The translations under genes and the position numbers were made by a program. This document shows positions 24,087 to 32,739 of a stretch of DNA of 64,000 bases, piece after piece; the first letter of the stretch is position 1, and every line of letters begins with the position of its first letter. This DNA comes from Stenotrophomonas rhizophila (GTDB lineage: Bacteria > Pseudomonadota > Gammaproteobacteria > Xanthomonadales > Xanthomonadaceae): the NCBI RefSeq assembly GCF_000661955.1, contig NZ_CP007597.1, forward strand, positions 3,502,051 through 3,566,050, read 5' to 3'. Under the pieces are notes generated by a model, which was not told the DNA's origin, searched no databases, and saw only the letters and a program-made list of their open reading frames with translations.

Positions 24087-24853
24087 TGCGACTCACTGCC
24101 CTACCCGCATTTGCGGACAACTACATCTGGGCGCTCGTCGCCGACGACGGCCAGGCGGTCGTGGTCGACCCCGGCGACGCCGCCCCCGTCCTGGCTGCCG
24201 CAACGCAGCAGGGATGGACCCCCACCGCGATTCTGCTCACCCACCACCACGACGACCACATCGGCGGCGTGGCGGCCCTGCAGGCCCGGTATCCGGGGCT
24301 TGCGGTGTATGCGCCCGACGATCCGCGCATCCCGATGGCTACCCACCGGGTGGCTGAAGGTGAATGCATTCAGGCAGCGGGCCAAAGGTTCCACGTAGTA
24401 TCCGTGCCCGGCCACACCCGGTTCCACATCGCGTTTCACACCGCTGAACATCTTTTCAGTGGCGATGCGTTGTTCAGCCTGGGCTGTGGCCGCATGTTCG
24501 AAGGTACGCCGTCCCAGCTGCTGGCATCCCTGCACAAGCTGGCGTCCCTGCCCCCGCACCTGCTGTTGTGCTGCGGGCACGAATACACCGTGTCAAATGC
24601 CGTCTTCGCGCGGCATGTCGACCCCACCAACGCTGCGTTGCTGCAGCGCCATGAGGAGGCCCTGGCCATGCGCCGCGATGACCGTCCTACGCTGCCCGTG
24701 TCACTGGCCAGCGAGCTCCACTGCAATCCGTTCCTGCGTACCGGAACGCCGTCGATCCAGCAGGCCGTCAGTGCCCACCTGGGTCGCCCCGTCACCGATG
24801 AAGTCGATGTCGTCGCAGGCTTGCGCGGCTGGAAAGACGGATTCGGTACATGA
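24086..24853 (+). CDS. gloB: Hydroxyacylglutathione hydrolase (glyoxalase II)
   Basis: 255 residues from [15 protein letters not shown], the family start. Metal motif THHHDDH at 52-58, '[12 protein letters not shown]', '[13 protein letters not shown]' and C-terminal '[14 protein letters not shown]' give the two-metal site and glutathione pocket. It completes methylglyoxal detoxification by hydrolysing S-lactoylglutathione. It overlaps mltD by 4 bases (ATGA). Confidence 0.97.
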   Translation: MRLTALPAFADNYIWALVADDGQAVVVDPGDAAPVLAAATQQGWTPTAILLTHHHDDHIGGVAALQARYPGLAVYAPDDPRIPMATHRVAEGECIQAAGQRFHVVSVPGHTRFHIAFHTAEHLFSGDALFSLGCGRMFEGTPSQLLASLHKLASLPPHLLLCCGHEYTVSNAVFARHVDPTNAALLQRHEEALAMRRDDRPTLPVSLASELHCNPFLRTGTPSIQQAVSAHLGRPVTDEVDVVAGLRGWKDGFGT

Positions 24854-26079
24854 GCCGGCGATTGTTGCCGCTCGCGCTCGGCCTGGCGCTGTCCCTGGCC
24901 GGTGGCGCGAGCGCCCAGTCGTTGAGTGCGGGAATGTCGCAGAACGTGGCCGGGCTCTCCCAGCTGCCCCTGGACCCCGCCGCCCTGCCGCCGGTATCGG
25001 TGCGCAACGGGCAGGAAATCTTCGCCAGCTTCCGCGATGGCCTGGCCGAACCCACCTGCAACGCCGAGGCCACCAGCCCGCGGTGGCAGAAGCAGTTCGC
25101 GCATGCCCCGTCACGGCTGGCCAATACCGATGACGATGCCCTGGTGCTGTTTGGCTACGTGGTCGAAGAACTGCGCCGGTCCAACCTGCCCACCGAATTC
25201 GCGCTGATTCCGTTCGTGGAAAGCGGCTACCGGCCCAATGCCCGCAATGGCAGTGGTCCCGCCGGGCTGTGGCAGTTCATCGCCACCACCGCCAAGAACC
25301 ACCGCGTACAGATGACCCCGGGCTACGACGGTCGCCTGTCTGCGGTGGATTCCACCCAGGCCGCGGTGCGCTACCTGAAGACCCTGCACGGCATGTTCGG
25401 CGGCGACTGGCGCCTGGCCACCATGGCCTACAACGCCGGCGAGTACCGGGTGCTGCAATCGCTGCGCAAGGCCGGCATGAACGCGCAGAACGCGCGCCCG
25501 GCCGAGTTGCCGGGGCTGTCGCCGATCACCTATGCCTACGTCGAGAAGCTGCACGCCCTGGCCTGTGTGCTGGAAAACGCCGAAACCAAGCCAGGCGTGA
25601 TGGCCTCGCTGGACCGCACGGTGCCGGTGCTGAAGGGCCACACCCTGCCCGCGGGCACCAGCGTCCAGCAGTGGGCCGCACAGCGCTCGCTGGACCCGGC
25701 GCGGATTGCCCGGCTCAACCCGGCACTGGCGAGCGGCAAGGGCCGCCCCAGCGGCCAGGTGACGGTGCTGGCACCGGCCACGCACGCGCCGGTCGACGCC
25801 AGCGCAGCCGTGATGGCCGCCGTGGCCGCCGTGGAGTCCCCGGACCGCACCGAGACCGCGCCGGCCGCCAAGGCCACTGCGCCGACCGCGCGCGCGGCCC
25901 GGACCGTGGCCAGCAGTGCCGACCGGCCGCGCAACCGCCGCCACACCGTGCGCGACGGCGAGTCGCCGTGGACCATCGCGCGCCGCTACGGCATGCCGCT
26001 CAAGGCGCTGTTGTCGCTGAACGGGCTTACCGGCAGCAGCGTGCTGAAGCCGGGGGCGGTGTTGCGCGTGGAAGATTGA
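24850..26079 (+). CDS. mltD: Membrane-bound lytic murein transglycosylase D-like
   Basis: 409 residues. A signal peptide of about 22 residues, then an SLT domain with the catalytic Glu in '[12 protein letters not shown]', followed by '[14 protein letters not shown]' and '[13 protein letters not shown]'. An Ala-rich linker leads to one clear C-terminal LysM ('[18 protein letters not shown]...LLSLNGL'). It cleaves peptidoglycan to anhydromuropeptides. The signal ends in ASAQ with no lipobox Cys, unlike E. coli MltD, so the protein is probably soluble in the periplasm. Same position after gloB as in E. coli. Confidence 0.93.
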   Translation: MSRRLLPLALGLALSLAGGASAQSLSAGMSQNVAGLSQLPLDPAALPPVSVRNGQEIFASFRDGLAEPTCNAEATSPRWQKQFAHAPSRLANTDDDALVLFGYVVEELRRSNLPTEFALIPFVESGYRPNARNGSGPAGLWQFIATTAKNHRVQMTPGYDGRLSAVDSTQAAVRYLKTLHGMFGGDWRLATMAYNAGEYRVLQSLRKAGMNAQNARPAELPGLSPITYAYVEKLHALACVLENAETKPGVMASLDRTVPVLKGHTLPAGTSVQQWAAQRSLDPARIARLNPALASGKGRPSGQVTVLAPATHAPVDASAAVMAAVAAVESPDRTETAPAAKATAPTARAARTVASSADRPRNRRHTVRDGESPWTIARRYGMPLKALLSLNGLTGSSVLKPGAVLRVED

Positions 26080-26125
26080 TACGACGCGCCGGCCCGGCCG
26101 GCCTGATCGGTTCGATGCGGTACCT

Positions 26126-26152
26126 ACGATGCCCGGCCTTGCCGGGCATCGT
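26126..26152 (+). terminator. Hairpin after mltD
   Basis: ACGATGCCCGGC / GCCGGGCATCGT with a short loop. The T-rich stretch after it is weak (CGTTT). Confidence 0.6.
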
Positions 26153-26431
26153 CGTTTCCGGCGCCCGGCATGGTGCGGGTCTGCCGCGGACGGCAGCGCC
26201 GGTTCGGGTCATGCCAACATCGCGCTGATCGGCTGGGTCTGCAGCCGGCTGGGGCGCGCCCCTACCGGGATAGCGAGCGTGCGAGCCATCAGGTGCGGCC
26301 GACAGGTTGCGCCGCGATGGATCCAGCCTCGGCCGCCGTGCGCCCCGGCCGCCCACCAACCCCGGCCCAAGGCGCGGCGGCGGCGCATGACCGCCGCCGG
26401 CGACGCATTGGCCATCGGGCCTGCCCACAAC

Positions 26432-26462
26432 GCAGAAGGCCCGGCAATGCCGGGCCTTCTGC
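26432..26462 (-). terminator. Near-perfect palindrome after ppiD
   Basis: 15-bp perfect arms GCAGAAGGCCCGGCA / TGCCGGGCCTTCTGC around a single A, 20 bp from the ppiD stop. It lacks a U tract. Confidence 0.65.
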
Positions 26463-26482
26463 TGCCACTGCAACCGGATCGG

Positions 26483-28468
26483 TTACAGGTTCGCCTCTTC
26501 GGTCTGCACCTTGTAATGCTTGCGCATCGCGTCGATGTAGGCCTTGGCGGCGGCCATGCCATCGATCTGGTTGAGCTGATCGGTGAAGGCCTTCTTCTGC
26601 TCCGGCTGGATCTCGGCCAGGTTGGCCGGATTGACCTTGTTCACCGCAAAGACCAGGTAACGGCCCTGCATGGCGACCTTGCCGTAGCTCGGCTTGCCGT
26701 CGGCCGGCAGTGCCGCGGTGAACACGGCGCGGTTGATTTCCGGGGTCGGCACCGGCTGGGTACGCGGCAGGCCCGGCAGCGGGGTCACCTGCAGCTTGTC
26801 GCTGACGGTGAGGGCCTGCAGGGTCTGGCCGGCCTTGAGCTTGGCCAGCACCGCATCGGCGGCCTTCTCCGACGCCACACGGACACGCTCGCCACGGATG
26901 GCGGCAATCACCTGTTCACGCGCCTTGGCCAGCGGCATCGCCTGCTCGGGGCTGTGATCGGTGACGCGGATCATCACGGTGTGGTTCGGCTCCAGCTCGA
27001 TCGGATCGCTGACGGTGCCGTCCTGGGTGAGCACGTCGGAGAACGCGGCGCGCAGCACGGCCGGGTTCGCCGCGATGCCACTGGCGGTGGTGCGGGTGAA
27101 CGGCCCCAAGGTCTGGACCGGCAGGCCCATGTCCTTGGCCGGGCCTTCCAGCGAGGTCGGGTTCTTGTACACCAGGTCGACCAGGCGGCCGCTCAGGTCG
27201 GTGAACGCACGCTCGTTGTCGGCCTTGAGTGCCTCGGCGGCGAGCTGGTCGCGCACCGCTTCGAACGGACGGCCTTCGCCGCCCTTCTTTTCGCGCAGCA
27301 GCAGCACGTGGTAGCCGAAGTCGGTCTTGACCGGCCCGGTCACTTCGCCGGCCTGCATGTTGAACAGCGCGTCCTCGAACGGCTTCACCATCGCGCCACG
27401 CTCGACCCAGCCCAGATCGCCACCGTGTTCCTTGGAACCGGGGTCTTCGGAGTTGGCCTTGGCCAGTGCGGCGAAATCGGCACCGGGCTTGCGCGCGTCG
27501 GCGGCAATGCGGGTGGCCTTCTCTTCGGCGGCCTTGAGCTTGGCCGGGTCGCTGCCATCGGCGGCGATCAGGATGTGCGAAGCCAGGCGCTGTTCCGGGG
27601 TGGCAAACCGCGCCTTCTCGTCTTCATAGCGCTTGCGCAGGGCAGCTTCGTCGGCTGGGGCGGCCGCCGGCAGGTTCGCACCGTTGATTTCGACGTATTC
27701 GAGCGACACGGTTTCCGGCTGGCGGAAATCCTTGGTGTGGCTGTCGTACCACTGCTTGATCTGCGCGTCGGTCACCTCGGCGGTGTCGGCGGGCAGTTCC
27801 GGCAGCGCGGCCAGTTCGACGTCGCGGGTTTCGCCCAGCAGCTTGAGCAGGCGCTCGGCTTCGGCGGCGGTGGCAAAACCGGACACCTGCAGCGCTGACG
27901 GAATCACCGACTGCTGGATGCTTTCGCGCACCAGGGCCTCGAACTGGGTCGGGGTACGCGGCGGATTGCCACCGGCCAGCGCGAGGCGATACTGGTTGTC
28001 GTTGAACTTGCCGTCCGCGCCGATGAAGGCCGGGATCGCGGCGATGTATTCGCGCACGGCGTTGTCGCCGATGACGATGCCGGACTGTTCACCGGCCAGG
28101 CGCACGACCTGTTCGTCGATCATCTGGTCCAGGACGGCGAGCTTGTTTTCGGTGCTTTCAAACTCGCGCGGGTCGAAGTTCTCGCCCTGCTCCTGGCGCG
28201 CCTGCTGGCGGGCCTGTTCGAAACGCACGCGGAAATCCTGCGAGCTGATCTCGTGGTGCTGCCACAGGAACGACATCGGCCACCACGACGGCGCCGAGCG
28301 CCACCAGGTCGGCGGTGCCGCCACCTTGGCCACGTTCTGCGCACCCACGCCACCGAGGTAGCTGGAGTCGATCACGAACAGGAACGGAATCATCAGCAGC
28401 CCCAGGATCACGGTAACGATCCAGCCCGAGGTCTTGTCGCGAAGTTTCTGCAGCATGGGAAAAATCAT
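26483..28468 (-). CDS. ppiD: Periplasmic folding chaperone / peptidyl-prolyl isomerase PpiD
   Basis: 661 residues. An N-terminal anchor helix (about 15-35, 'GWIVTVILGLLMIPFLFV'), a SurA_N-like chaperone region and one parvulin-like domain near 290-385 ('ASHILIAAD', 'FAALAKANSEDPGSKEHGGDLGWV', 'PVKTDFGYHVLLLREKK'). It holds newly secreted outer membrane proteins at the inner membrane. It lies downstream of hupB, as in E. coli lon-hupB-ppiD, but tRNA genes and a long repeat element intervene. An alternative start is the ATG at 28456. Confidence 0.95.
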   Translation of the reverse strand: MIFPMLQKLRDKTSGWIVTVILGLLMIPFLFVIDSSYLGGVGAQNVAKVAAPPTWWRSAPSWWPMSFLWQHHEISSQDFRVRFEQARQQARQEQGENFDPREFESTENKLAVLDQMIDEQVVRLAGEQSGIVIGDNAVREYIAAIPAFIGADGKFNDNQYRLALAGGNPPRTPTQFEALVRESIQQSVIPSALQVSGFATAAEAERLLKLLGETRDVELAALPELPADTAEVTDAQIKQWYDSHTKDFRQPETVSLEYVEINGANLPAAAPADEAALRKRYEDEKARFATPEQRLASHILIAADGSDPAKLKAAEEKATRIAADARKPGADFAALAKANSEDPGSKEHGGDLGWVERGAMVKPFEDALFNMQAGEVTGPVKTDFGYHVLLLREKKGGEGRPFEAVRDQLAAEALKADNERAFTDLSGRLVDLVYKNPTSLEGPAKDMGLPVQTLGPFTRTTASGIAANPAVLRAAFSDVLTQDGTVSDPIELEPNHTVMIRVTDHSPEQAMPLAKAREQVIAAIRGERVRVASEKAADAVLAKLKAGQTLQALTVSDKLQVTPLPGLPRTQPVPTPEINRAVFTAALPADGKPSYGKVAMQGRYLVFAVNKVNPANLAEIQPEQKKAFTDQLNQIDGMAAAKAYIDAMRKHYKVQTEEANL

Positions 28469-28489
28469 GGCCTGAGTGGCGAGCCGGGC

Positions 28490-28519
28490 AGTGTAACCCG
28501 CTTCCGGCGTGGCTCCAAA
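28490..28519 (-). promoter_or_regulatory. Promoter of ppiD
   Basis: Minus strand TTTGGA (rc of 28514-28519), an 18-bp spacer, TACACT (rc of 28490-28495). This gives ppiD its own start, separate from hupB. Confidence 0.6.
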
Positions 28520-28666
28520 ACCATCGCGGGCAGGCGCGGCGTCGCCATCGCAACGGCTGCGGGCCGCCGGATGTCGCCATCACACCGATCCCGGCAGGGG
28601 CCGCTGGCCGCGACGCGGTTGACGCCGCCGCGGCACACAGAACTGTTTCTTCTGCCAGCGACTGTT
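28520..28666. other. Intergenic spacer between the ppiD promoter and the composite repeat
   Basis: No gene and no strong hairpin. GTCGCCATC occurs twice (near 28543 and 28571) as a short direct repeat. Confidence 0.4.
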
Positions 28667-28976
28667 GGTGGATCGGGCACTGGGCCCCATGCCCTTTCCT
28701 GCGAATGTCCCCCGGCGTCGGCCTGCGGCCGCCCCCTCCTCCTTTATTTCGCCTCCAAGGGCATGGGGCCCAGCACCCGACCCACCAACGGGAGCCAGAG
28801 ATGCCTCGCTCCGGGGCTGTCCGCATGCCGAGCCCCGTAGCGGCCGGTAGGCCCCTGGGCAAAATAAAGGAGGAGGCCGCCAGGCCGGGGGACATTTGCG
28901 CCAGGGGCCTACCGGCCGCTGCGGGGCCCTCACGTTCGCAGTAGTCCCTAACGGAGCCGCGACCCGATCCACACCG
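28667..28976. repeat. Composite double-hairpin repeat element, copy 1
   Basis: Module A, 28667-28786: 30-bp inverted arms (27 of 30 pair) around a 60-nt loop. Module B, 28831-28928: 28-bp arms (26 of 28 pair) around a 42-nt loop. The two loops carry the same core in opposite orientation, AAATAAAGGAGGAGG followed by GGGGGACATTYGC. A weaker 40-bp tail follows. The same layout recurs at 56341-56656. Not a GTAG REP and no protein is encoded. Intergenic in both places. Confidence 0.85.
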
Positions 28977-29063
28977 TCGCCTGGACAACCAAGACGCACG
29001 TGCACGGATGCACGCCATCTGCGCCGGACGTTGCAACACGACGCTCCCGTCCGTGGGAAAAAA

Positions 29064-29098
29064 CCAAAAAAAAAGCCCCTGGTTTGCACCAGGGGCTC
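29064..29098 (-). terminator. Terminator of the tRNA-Asp/Val cluster
   Basis: On the minus strand GCCCCTGGT / ACCAGGGGC, followed by T9, 10 bp after the last tRNA-Asp. Confidence 0.88.
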
Positions 29099-29107
29099 TT
29101 CAAAGAT

Positions 29108-29184
29108 TGGCGGAGCGGACGGGACTCGAACCCGCGACCTCCGGCGTGACAGGCCAGCATTCTAACCAGCTGAACTACCGCTCC
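29108..29184 (-). tRNA. tRNA-Asp (anticodon GTC), copy 3
   Basis: 77 nt, GGAGCGG acceptor with encoded CCA; anticodon loop CTGTCAC. Differs from copies 1 and 2 only at one base of the T arm (ACTCG versus ACTTG on the plus strand). Confidence 0.97.
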
Positions 29185-29274
29185 GCGCTTGAAACTTTGC
29201 AGGCGCTCATTCTATCCGAAGATATTCAGAAAACCTACCCCGAAGACTGCTTTTTTCGAGGATTTTTTTAAAAC

Positions 29275-29351
29275 TGGCGGAGCGGACGGGACTTGAACCC
29301 GCGACCTCCGGCGTGACAGGCCAGCATTCTAACCAGCTGAACTACCGCTCC
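29275..29351 (-). tRNA. tRNA-Asp (anticodon GTC), copy 2
   Basis: 77 nt, GGAGCGG acceptor, CCA encoded, anticodon loop CTGTCAC. Confidence 0.97.
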
Positions 29352-29366
29352 GCATTTAACTTTTTC

Positions 29367-29413
29367 AGCCGACCAACGGTCTGCTTTACCAGCTGACCAA
29401 CGGTCAGCTCTAC
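29367..29413 (-). repeat. Tandem pair of GTAG/GTAA REPs between tRNA-Asp copies
   Basis: Two minus-strand units: 29391-29413 (GTAGAGCTGACCGTTGGTCAGCT) and 29367-29389 (GTAA-headed, CAGACCGTTGGTCGG). Confidence 0.78.
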
Positions 29414-29429
29414 CATCGGCGGAGAAAAC

Positions 29430-29455
29430 AAGGCCCCCGATTGCTCAGGGGCCTT
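29430..29455 (-). terminator. Hairpin between tRNA-Asp copies 1 and 2
   Basis: Stem AAGGCCCC / GGGGCCTT with a 9-10 nt loop; followed on the minus strand by GTTTT. Possible terminator or processing signal. Confidence 0.6.
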
Positions 29456-29463
29456 CTTGAAAC

Positions 29464-29540
29464 TGGCGGAGCGGACGGGACTTGAACCCGCGACCTCCGG
29501 CGTGACAGGCCAGCATTCTAACCAGCTGAACTACCGCTCC
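29464..29540 (-). tRNA. tRNA-Asp (anticodon GTC), copy 1
   Basis: 77 nt, identical to copy 2; anticodon loop CTGTCAC, CCA encoded. Confidence 0.97.
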
Positions 29541-29567
29541 AAATCTCAAACGTTTACTGCGGTGCTG

Positions 29568-29642
29568 TGGTGGGTGCTGAGGGTTTCGAACCCCCGACCC
29601 TCTCCGTGTAAAGGAGACGCTCTACCGCTGAGCTAAGCACCC
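29568..29642 (-). tRNA. tRNA-Val (anticodon TAC)
   Basis: 75 nt, acceptor GGGTGCT, anticodon stem TCTCC/GGAGA with loop TTTACAC, CCA encoded. It lies 11 bp after the hupB stop, so it may be read from the hupB promoter. Confidence 0.97.
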
Positions 29643-29653
29643 CAGCAAGCCGC

Positions 29654-29926
29654 TTAGTTTACGGCATCCTTCAGGGCTTTGCCAGCCTTGAACGACGGAT
29701 TGTTCGATGCAGCGATCTTGATGGTGTCGCCGGTCTTCGGGTTGCGGCCGGTGCGGGCAGCACGCGCGCGAACCTGGAACGTACCGAAGCCCACCAGCGT
29801 CACAGCGTCACCGCCCTTCAGGGCCTTGGTGATGGAAGCGATGACGGCATCGACGGCGCGGTTGGACTCGGCCTTGGTCAGGTCGGCGGCCTCGGCAACG
29901 GCGTCGATCAATTCGGTCTTGTTCAT
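29654..29926 (-). CDS. hupB: DNA-binding protein HU-beta
   Basis: 90 residues: [20 protein letters not shown] and the DNA-binding arm '[20 protein letters not shown]'. It bends and compacts DNA as a dimer. An AGGAG ribosome site precedes the ATG. It follows lon, as in E. coli, but has its own promoter at 30054-30082 and a 130-nt leader containing a 16-bp inverted repeat. Confidence 0.98.
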   Translation of the reverse strand: MNKTELIDAVAEAADLTKAESNRAVDAVIASITKALKGGDAVTLVGFGTFQVRARAARTGRNPKTGDTIKIAASNNPSFKAGKALKDAVN

Positions 29927-30023
29927 TCTGTACAGCTCCTTTGGCGGGGATTCCGCATGTTCGACAGTGAAGCATCCGACCCAGACTGCGGCCGGATGCC
30001 AGTGAAGTTCTCGATTCGCCGAC

Positions 30024-30039
30024 GTCAGTGCGTACTGAC
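30024..30039. promoter_or_regulatory. Inverted repeat in the hupB leader
   Basis: GTCAGT-GCGT-ACTGAC, a perfect 6-bp inverted repeat about 10 nt downstream of the predicted hupB start point; a possible operator or leader hairpin. Confidence 0.4.
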
Positions 30040-30053
30040 TCGCGAGTGGTGCT

Positions 30054-30082
30054 TTTATACCAGTGGACCCCTACCCGCGCAA
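30054..30082 (-). promoter_or_regulatory. Promoter of hupB
   Basis: Minus strand TTGCGC (rc of 30077-30082), a 17-bp spacer, TATAAA (rc of 30054-30059). Confidence 0.75.
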
Positions 30083-30131
30083 GCTGAAAAGCCAATAACG
30101 ACGCGGGTTTCGGGCATTTCGACAGCACACG

Positions 30132-32597
30132 TCAATGCTTGACGCGCGTGTTGGAAGCTGTCTTGCTCTTGCCGCGCACTGTGACGCGCGCCCCATCCTT
30201 CTTGGCCTTCTTCGGGGTGAGCGGCGTCTCCAGGGCCAGGTCCAACACTTCTTCGATCCACTTCACCGGGATGATCTTCAGATCACGGGTAACGTTGGCC
30301 GGGATGTCCGCCAGGTCCTTGCGGTTCTCCTCGGGGATGATCACCGTGGTGATGCCGCCACGCAGCGCGGCCAGCAGCTTCTCCTTCAGCCCGCCGATCG
30401 CCGTGACGCGGCCACGCAGGGTGATCTCGCCGGTCATCGCCACTTCGGCCCGGATCGGCACCTTGGTCAGCGTGGACACCAGCGAGGTCACCATCGCGAT
30501 GCCGGCACTGGGGCCGTCCTTGGGGGTGCTGCCGTCCGGCACGTGCACATGCACGTCGTGCTTCTGCAGGAACTCGTTGTCGATGCCCAGCCGCTCGGCG
30601 CGCGAACGCACCACCGACAGGGCGGCCGAGGCCGATTCCTTCATCACGTTGCCCAGCTGGCCGGTCAGGATCAGCTGGCCCTTGCCCGGGACCAGGGTCG
30701 ATTCGATCTGCAGCAGGTCGCCGCCCACTTCGGTCCAGGCCAGGCCCGTGACCAGGCCAATCTCGTTCTGTTCCTCGGCGCGACCGAAATCGACCCGGCG
30801 CACGCCCAGGTACTTGTCCAGGTTCTTGCCGGTGACCACCACCAGTGCCTTCTTCTTCGCACCGGCCTTCTTGCTGGCCTTGGCCGGCTTGGGCAGACCG
30901 GCCGGGCCGGCCAGCGCGATTTCCTTGACCACCTTGCGGCAGATCTTGGCCACTTCGCGCTCGAGGTTGCGCACGCCCGATTCGCGCGTGTAGTAGCGCA
31001 CGATGTCCTGGATGGCGTCGGCTTCGATCTCCAGTTCCTCCGGCTTCAGGCCGTTGGCCTTGAGCTGCTTGGGCACCAGGTAGCGCATGGCGATGTTGAG
31101 CTTTTCATCCTCGGTGTAGCCGGGGATGCGGATCACTTCCATGCGGTCCAGCAGCGGGCCGGGAATGTTGAGCGAGTTGGAGGTCGCCACGAACATCACT
31201 TCGGACAGGTCCAGGTCCACTTCCAGGTAGTGGTCGTTGAACGCGTTGTTCTGCTCGGGATCCAGCACTTCCAGCAGCGCCGACGACGGATCGCCACGGA
31301 AGTCCATCGACATCTTGTCGATTTCGTCCAGCACGAACAGCGCGTTCTTGCTGCCCACCTTGTTGAGGTTCTGCACGATGCGGCCCGGCATGGAACCGAC
31401 ATAGGTGCGACGGTGGCCGCGGATTTCGGCCTCGTCGCGCACGCCGCCCAGGCTCATGCGCACGAACTTGCGGTTGGTCGCCTTGGCGATGGACTGGCCG
31501 AGCGAGGTCTTGCCCACGCCGGGCGGGCCGACCAGGCACAGGATCGGGCCCTTCATCTGCTTCACGCGCGACTGCACCGCCAGGTATTCCAGGATGCGGT
31601 CCTTGACCTTGTCCAGGCCGAAGTGATCGGCATCCAGCGTGTCCTGCGCGGCCTTGAGGTCCTTGCGCACCTTGGTGCGCTTCTTCCACGGCACGCCCAG
31701 CAGCCAGTCCAGGTAGTTGCGCACGACCGCCGCTTCAGCGGACATCGGCGACATCTGCTTGAGCTTATTGAGCTCGGCCTTGGCCTTGGTTTCCACCGGC
31801 TTGGGCATGCCCGCCTCGGCGATCTTGCGGGCCAGTTCGTCCAGCTCGCCGGGCGCATCGTCCAGGTCACCCAGTTCTTTCTGGATGGCCTTCATCTGCT
31901 CGTTGAGGTAGTACTCGCGCTGGCTCTTTTCCATCTGCGACTTCACGCGGCCGCGGATGCGCTTTTCCATCTGCTGCACGTCGATTTCGCCGTCGACCAG
32001 GCCCACAAGCATTTCCAGCCGGTCGCCGATCTGCAGGGTTTCCAGCAGGCGCTGCTTGTCGGCCAGGCGCACGCTGATGTGCGCGGCGATGGTGTCGGCC
32101 AGGCGCGCCGGTTCATCGATGCCGGCCAGGGTCTGCAGCAGCTCCGGCGGCAGCTTGCGGTTGGTCTTGACGTACTGCTCGAACAGCGACATCAGCGACC
32201 GGGCGATCGCTTCGATCTCGCGCGGCTCGCGCGACTCGTCCGATTCGATTTCGGTGGCGATGCCCTGCAGCGCGCCGTCACGCTCGGTCACCTGGGTGAC
32301 GTTGACCCGCGACAGGCCCTCGACCAGCACCTTGATGGTGCCGTCGGGCAGCTTCAGCAGCTGCAGCACCTGGGCCAGCGTGCCCACCTGGTACAGGTCG
32401 GCGGCGGTGGGATCGTCGGTCTCGGCCGACTTCTGCGCCAGCAACAGGATGCGCTTGTCCGCCGCCATCGCCTGTTCCAGCGCGTGCATGGACTTGTCGC
32501 GGCCGACAAACAGCGGAATGACCATGTGCGGGAACACCACCACGTCACGCAGCGGCAGTACCGGCAGGTCGAGAGTCTCAGTTGGGGAACGGGCCAT
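30132..32597 (-). CDS. lon: ATP-dependent protease La (Lon)
   Basis: 821 residues from [24 protein letters not shown]-terminal substrate domain, AAA+ module with '[11 protein letters not shown]' and '[10 protein letters not shown]', and a serine protease domain with the catalytic Ser in 'DGPSAGIAM' and Lys in '[13 protein letters not shown]'. An extra Lys/Ala-rich stretch ('[17 protein letters not shown]') lies before the protease domain and is longer than in E. coli. It degrades misfolded and regulatory proteins. The ATG at 32597 is the family start; the upstream in-frame ATG would read into the clpX terminator. Confidence 0.97.
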   Translation of the reverse strand: MARSPTETLDLPVLPLRDVVVFPHMVIPLFVGRDKSMHALEQAMAADKRILLLAQKSAETDDPTAADLYQVGTLAQVLQLLKLPDGTIKVLVEGLSRVNVTQVTERDGALQGIATEIESDESREPREIEAIARSLMSLFEQYVKTNRKLPPELLQTLAGIDEPARLADTIAAHISVRLADKQRLLETLQIGDRLEMLVGLVDGEIDVQQMEKRIRGRVKSQMEKSQREYYLNEQMKAIQKELGDLDDAPGELDELARKIAEAGMPKPVETKAKAELNKLKQMSPMSAEAAVVRNYLDWLLGVPWKKRTKVRKDLKAAQDTLDADHFGLDKVKDRILEYLAVQSRVKQMKGPILCLVGPPGVGKTSLGQSIAKATNRKFVRMSLGGVRDEAEIRGHRRTYVGSMPGRIVQNLNKVGSKNALFVLDEIDKMSMDFRGDPSSALLEVLDPEQNNAFNDHYLEVDLDLSEVMFVATSNSLNIPGPLLDRMEVIRIPGYTEDEKLNIAMRYLVPKQLKANGLKPEELEIEADAIQDIVRYYTRESGVRNLEREVAKICRKVVKEIALAGPAGLPKPAKASKKAGAKKKALVVVTGKNLDKYLGVRRVDFGRAEEQNEIGLVTGLAWTEVGGDLLQIESTLVPGKGQLILTGQLGNVMKESASAALSVVRSRAERLGIDNEFLQKHDVHVHVPDGSTPKDGPSAGIAMVTSLVSTLTKVPIRAEVAMTGEITLRGRVTAIGGLKEKLLAALRGGITTVIIPEENRKDLADIPANVTRDLKIIPVKWIEEVLDLALETPLTPKKAKKDGARVTVRGKSKTASNTRVKH

Positions 32598-32649
32598 GTG
32601 GGCTCCAGTGGAACAGTGGGGATGGCCTCCGGGCGCCTCGCCCGGATAC

Positions 32650-32687
32650 AAAAAAAGCCGATGGCCTCGTTATGGGGCCATCGGCTT
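32650..32687 (-). terminator. Terminator of clpX
   Basis: Minus strand AAGCCGATGGCCCC / GGCCATCGGCTT followed by T7, between clpX and lon. Confidence 0.9.
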
Positions 32688-32739
32688 CTAGATGCAAGCT
32701 GTTCTGAAAAACTTCTATCAATTCAATTGCTTGAACCGA

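Larger units (their letters stand above)
26080..26482. other. Convergent intergenic region between mltD and ppiD
   Basis: 403 bp without a supportable gene. It holds two strong hairpins (26126-26152 and 26432-26462), each near one of the converging genes, and otherwise GC-rich unstructured sequence. Confidence 0.6.

Noticed and set aside
26129..26480. Small gene between mltD and ppiD
   Set aside because: Frames in both directions are GC-driven, lack ribosome sites and overlap the two palindromes.
28580..29089. Open frames within the composite repeat (about 60-290 residues, several frames)
   Set aside because: Explained by the long inverted repeats; no ribosome site, and the inter-copy changes preserve stems rather than reading frames.
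29108..29642. tRNA-associated genomic island
   Set aside because: No integrase, no attachment-site duplication of a tRNA 3' end and no change in flanking gene content.
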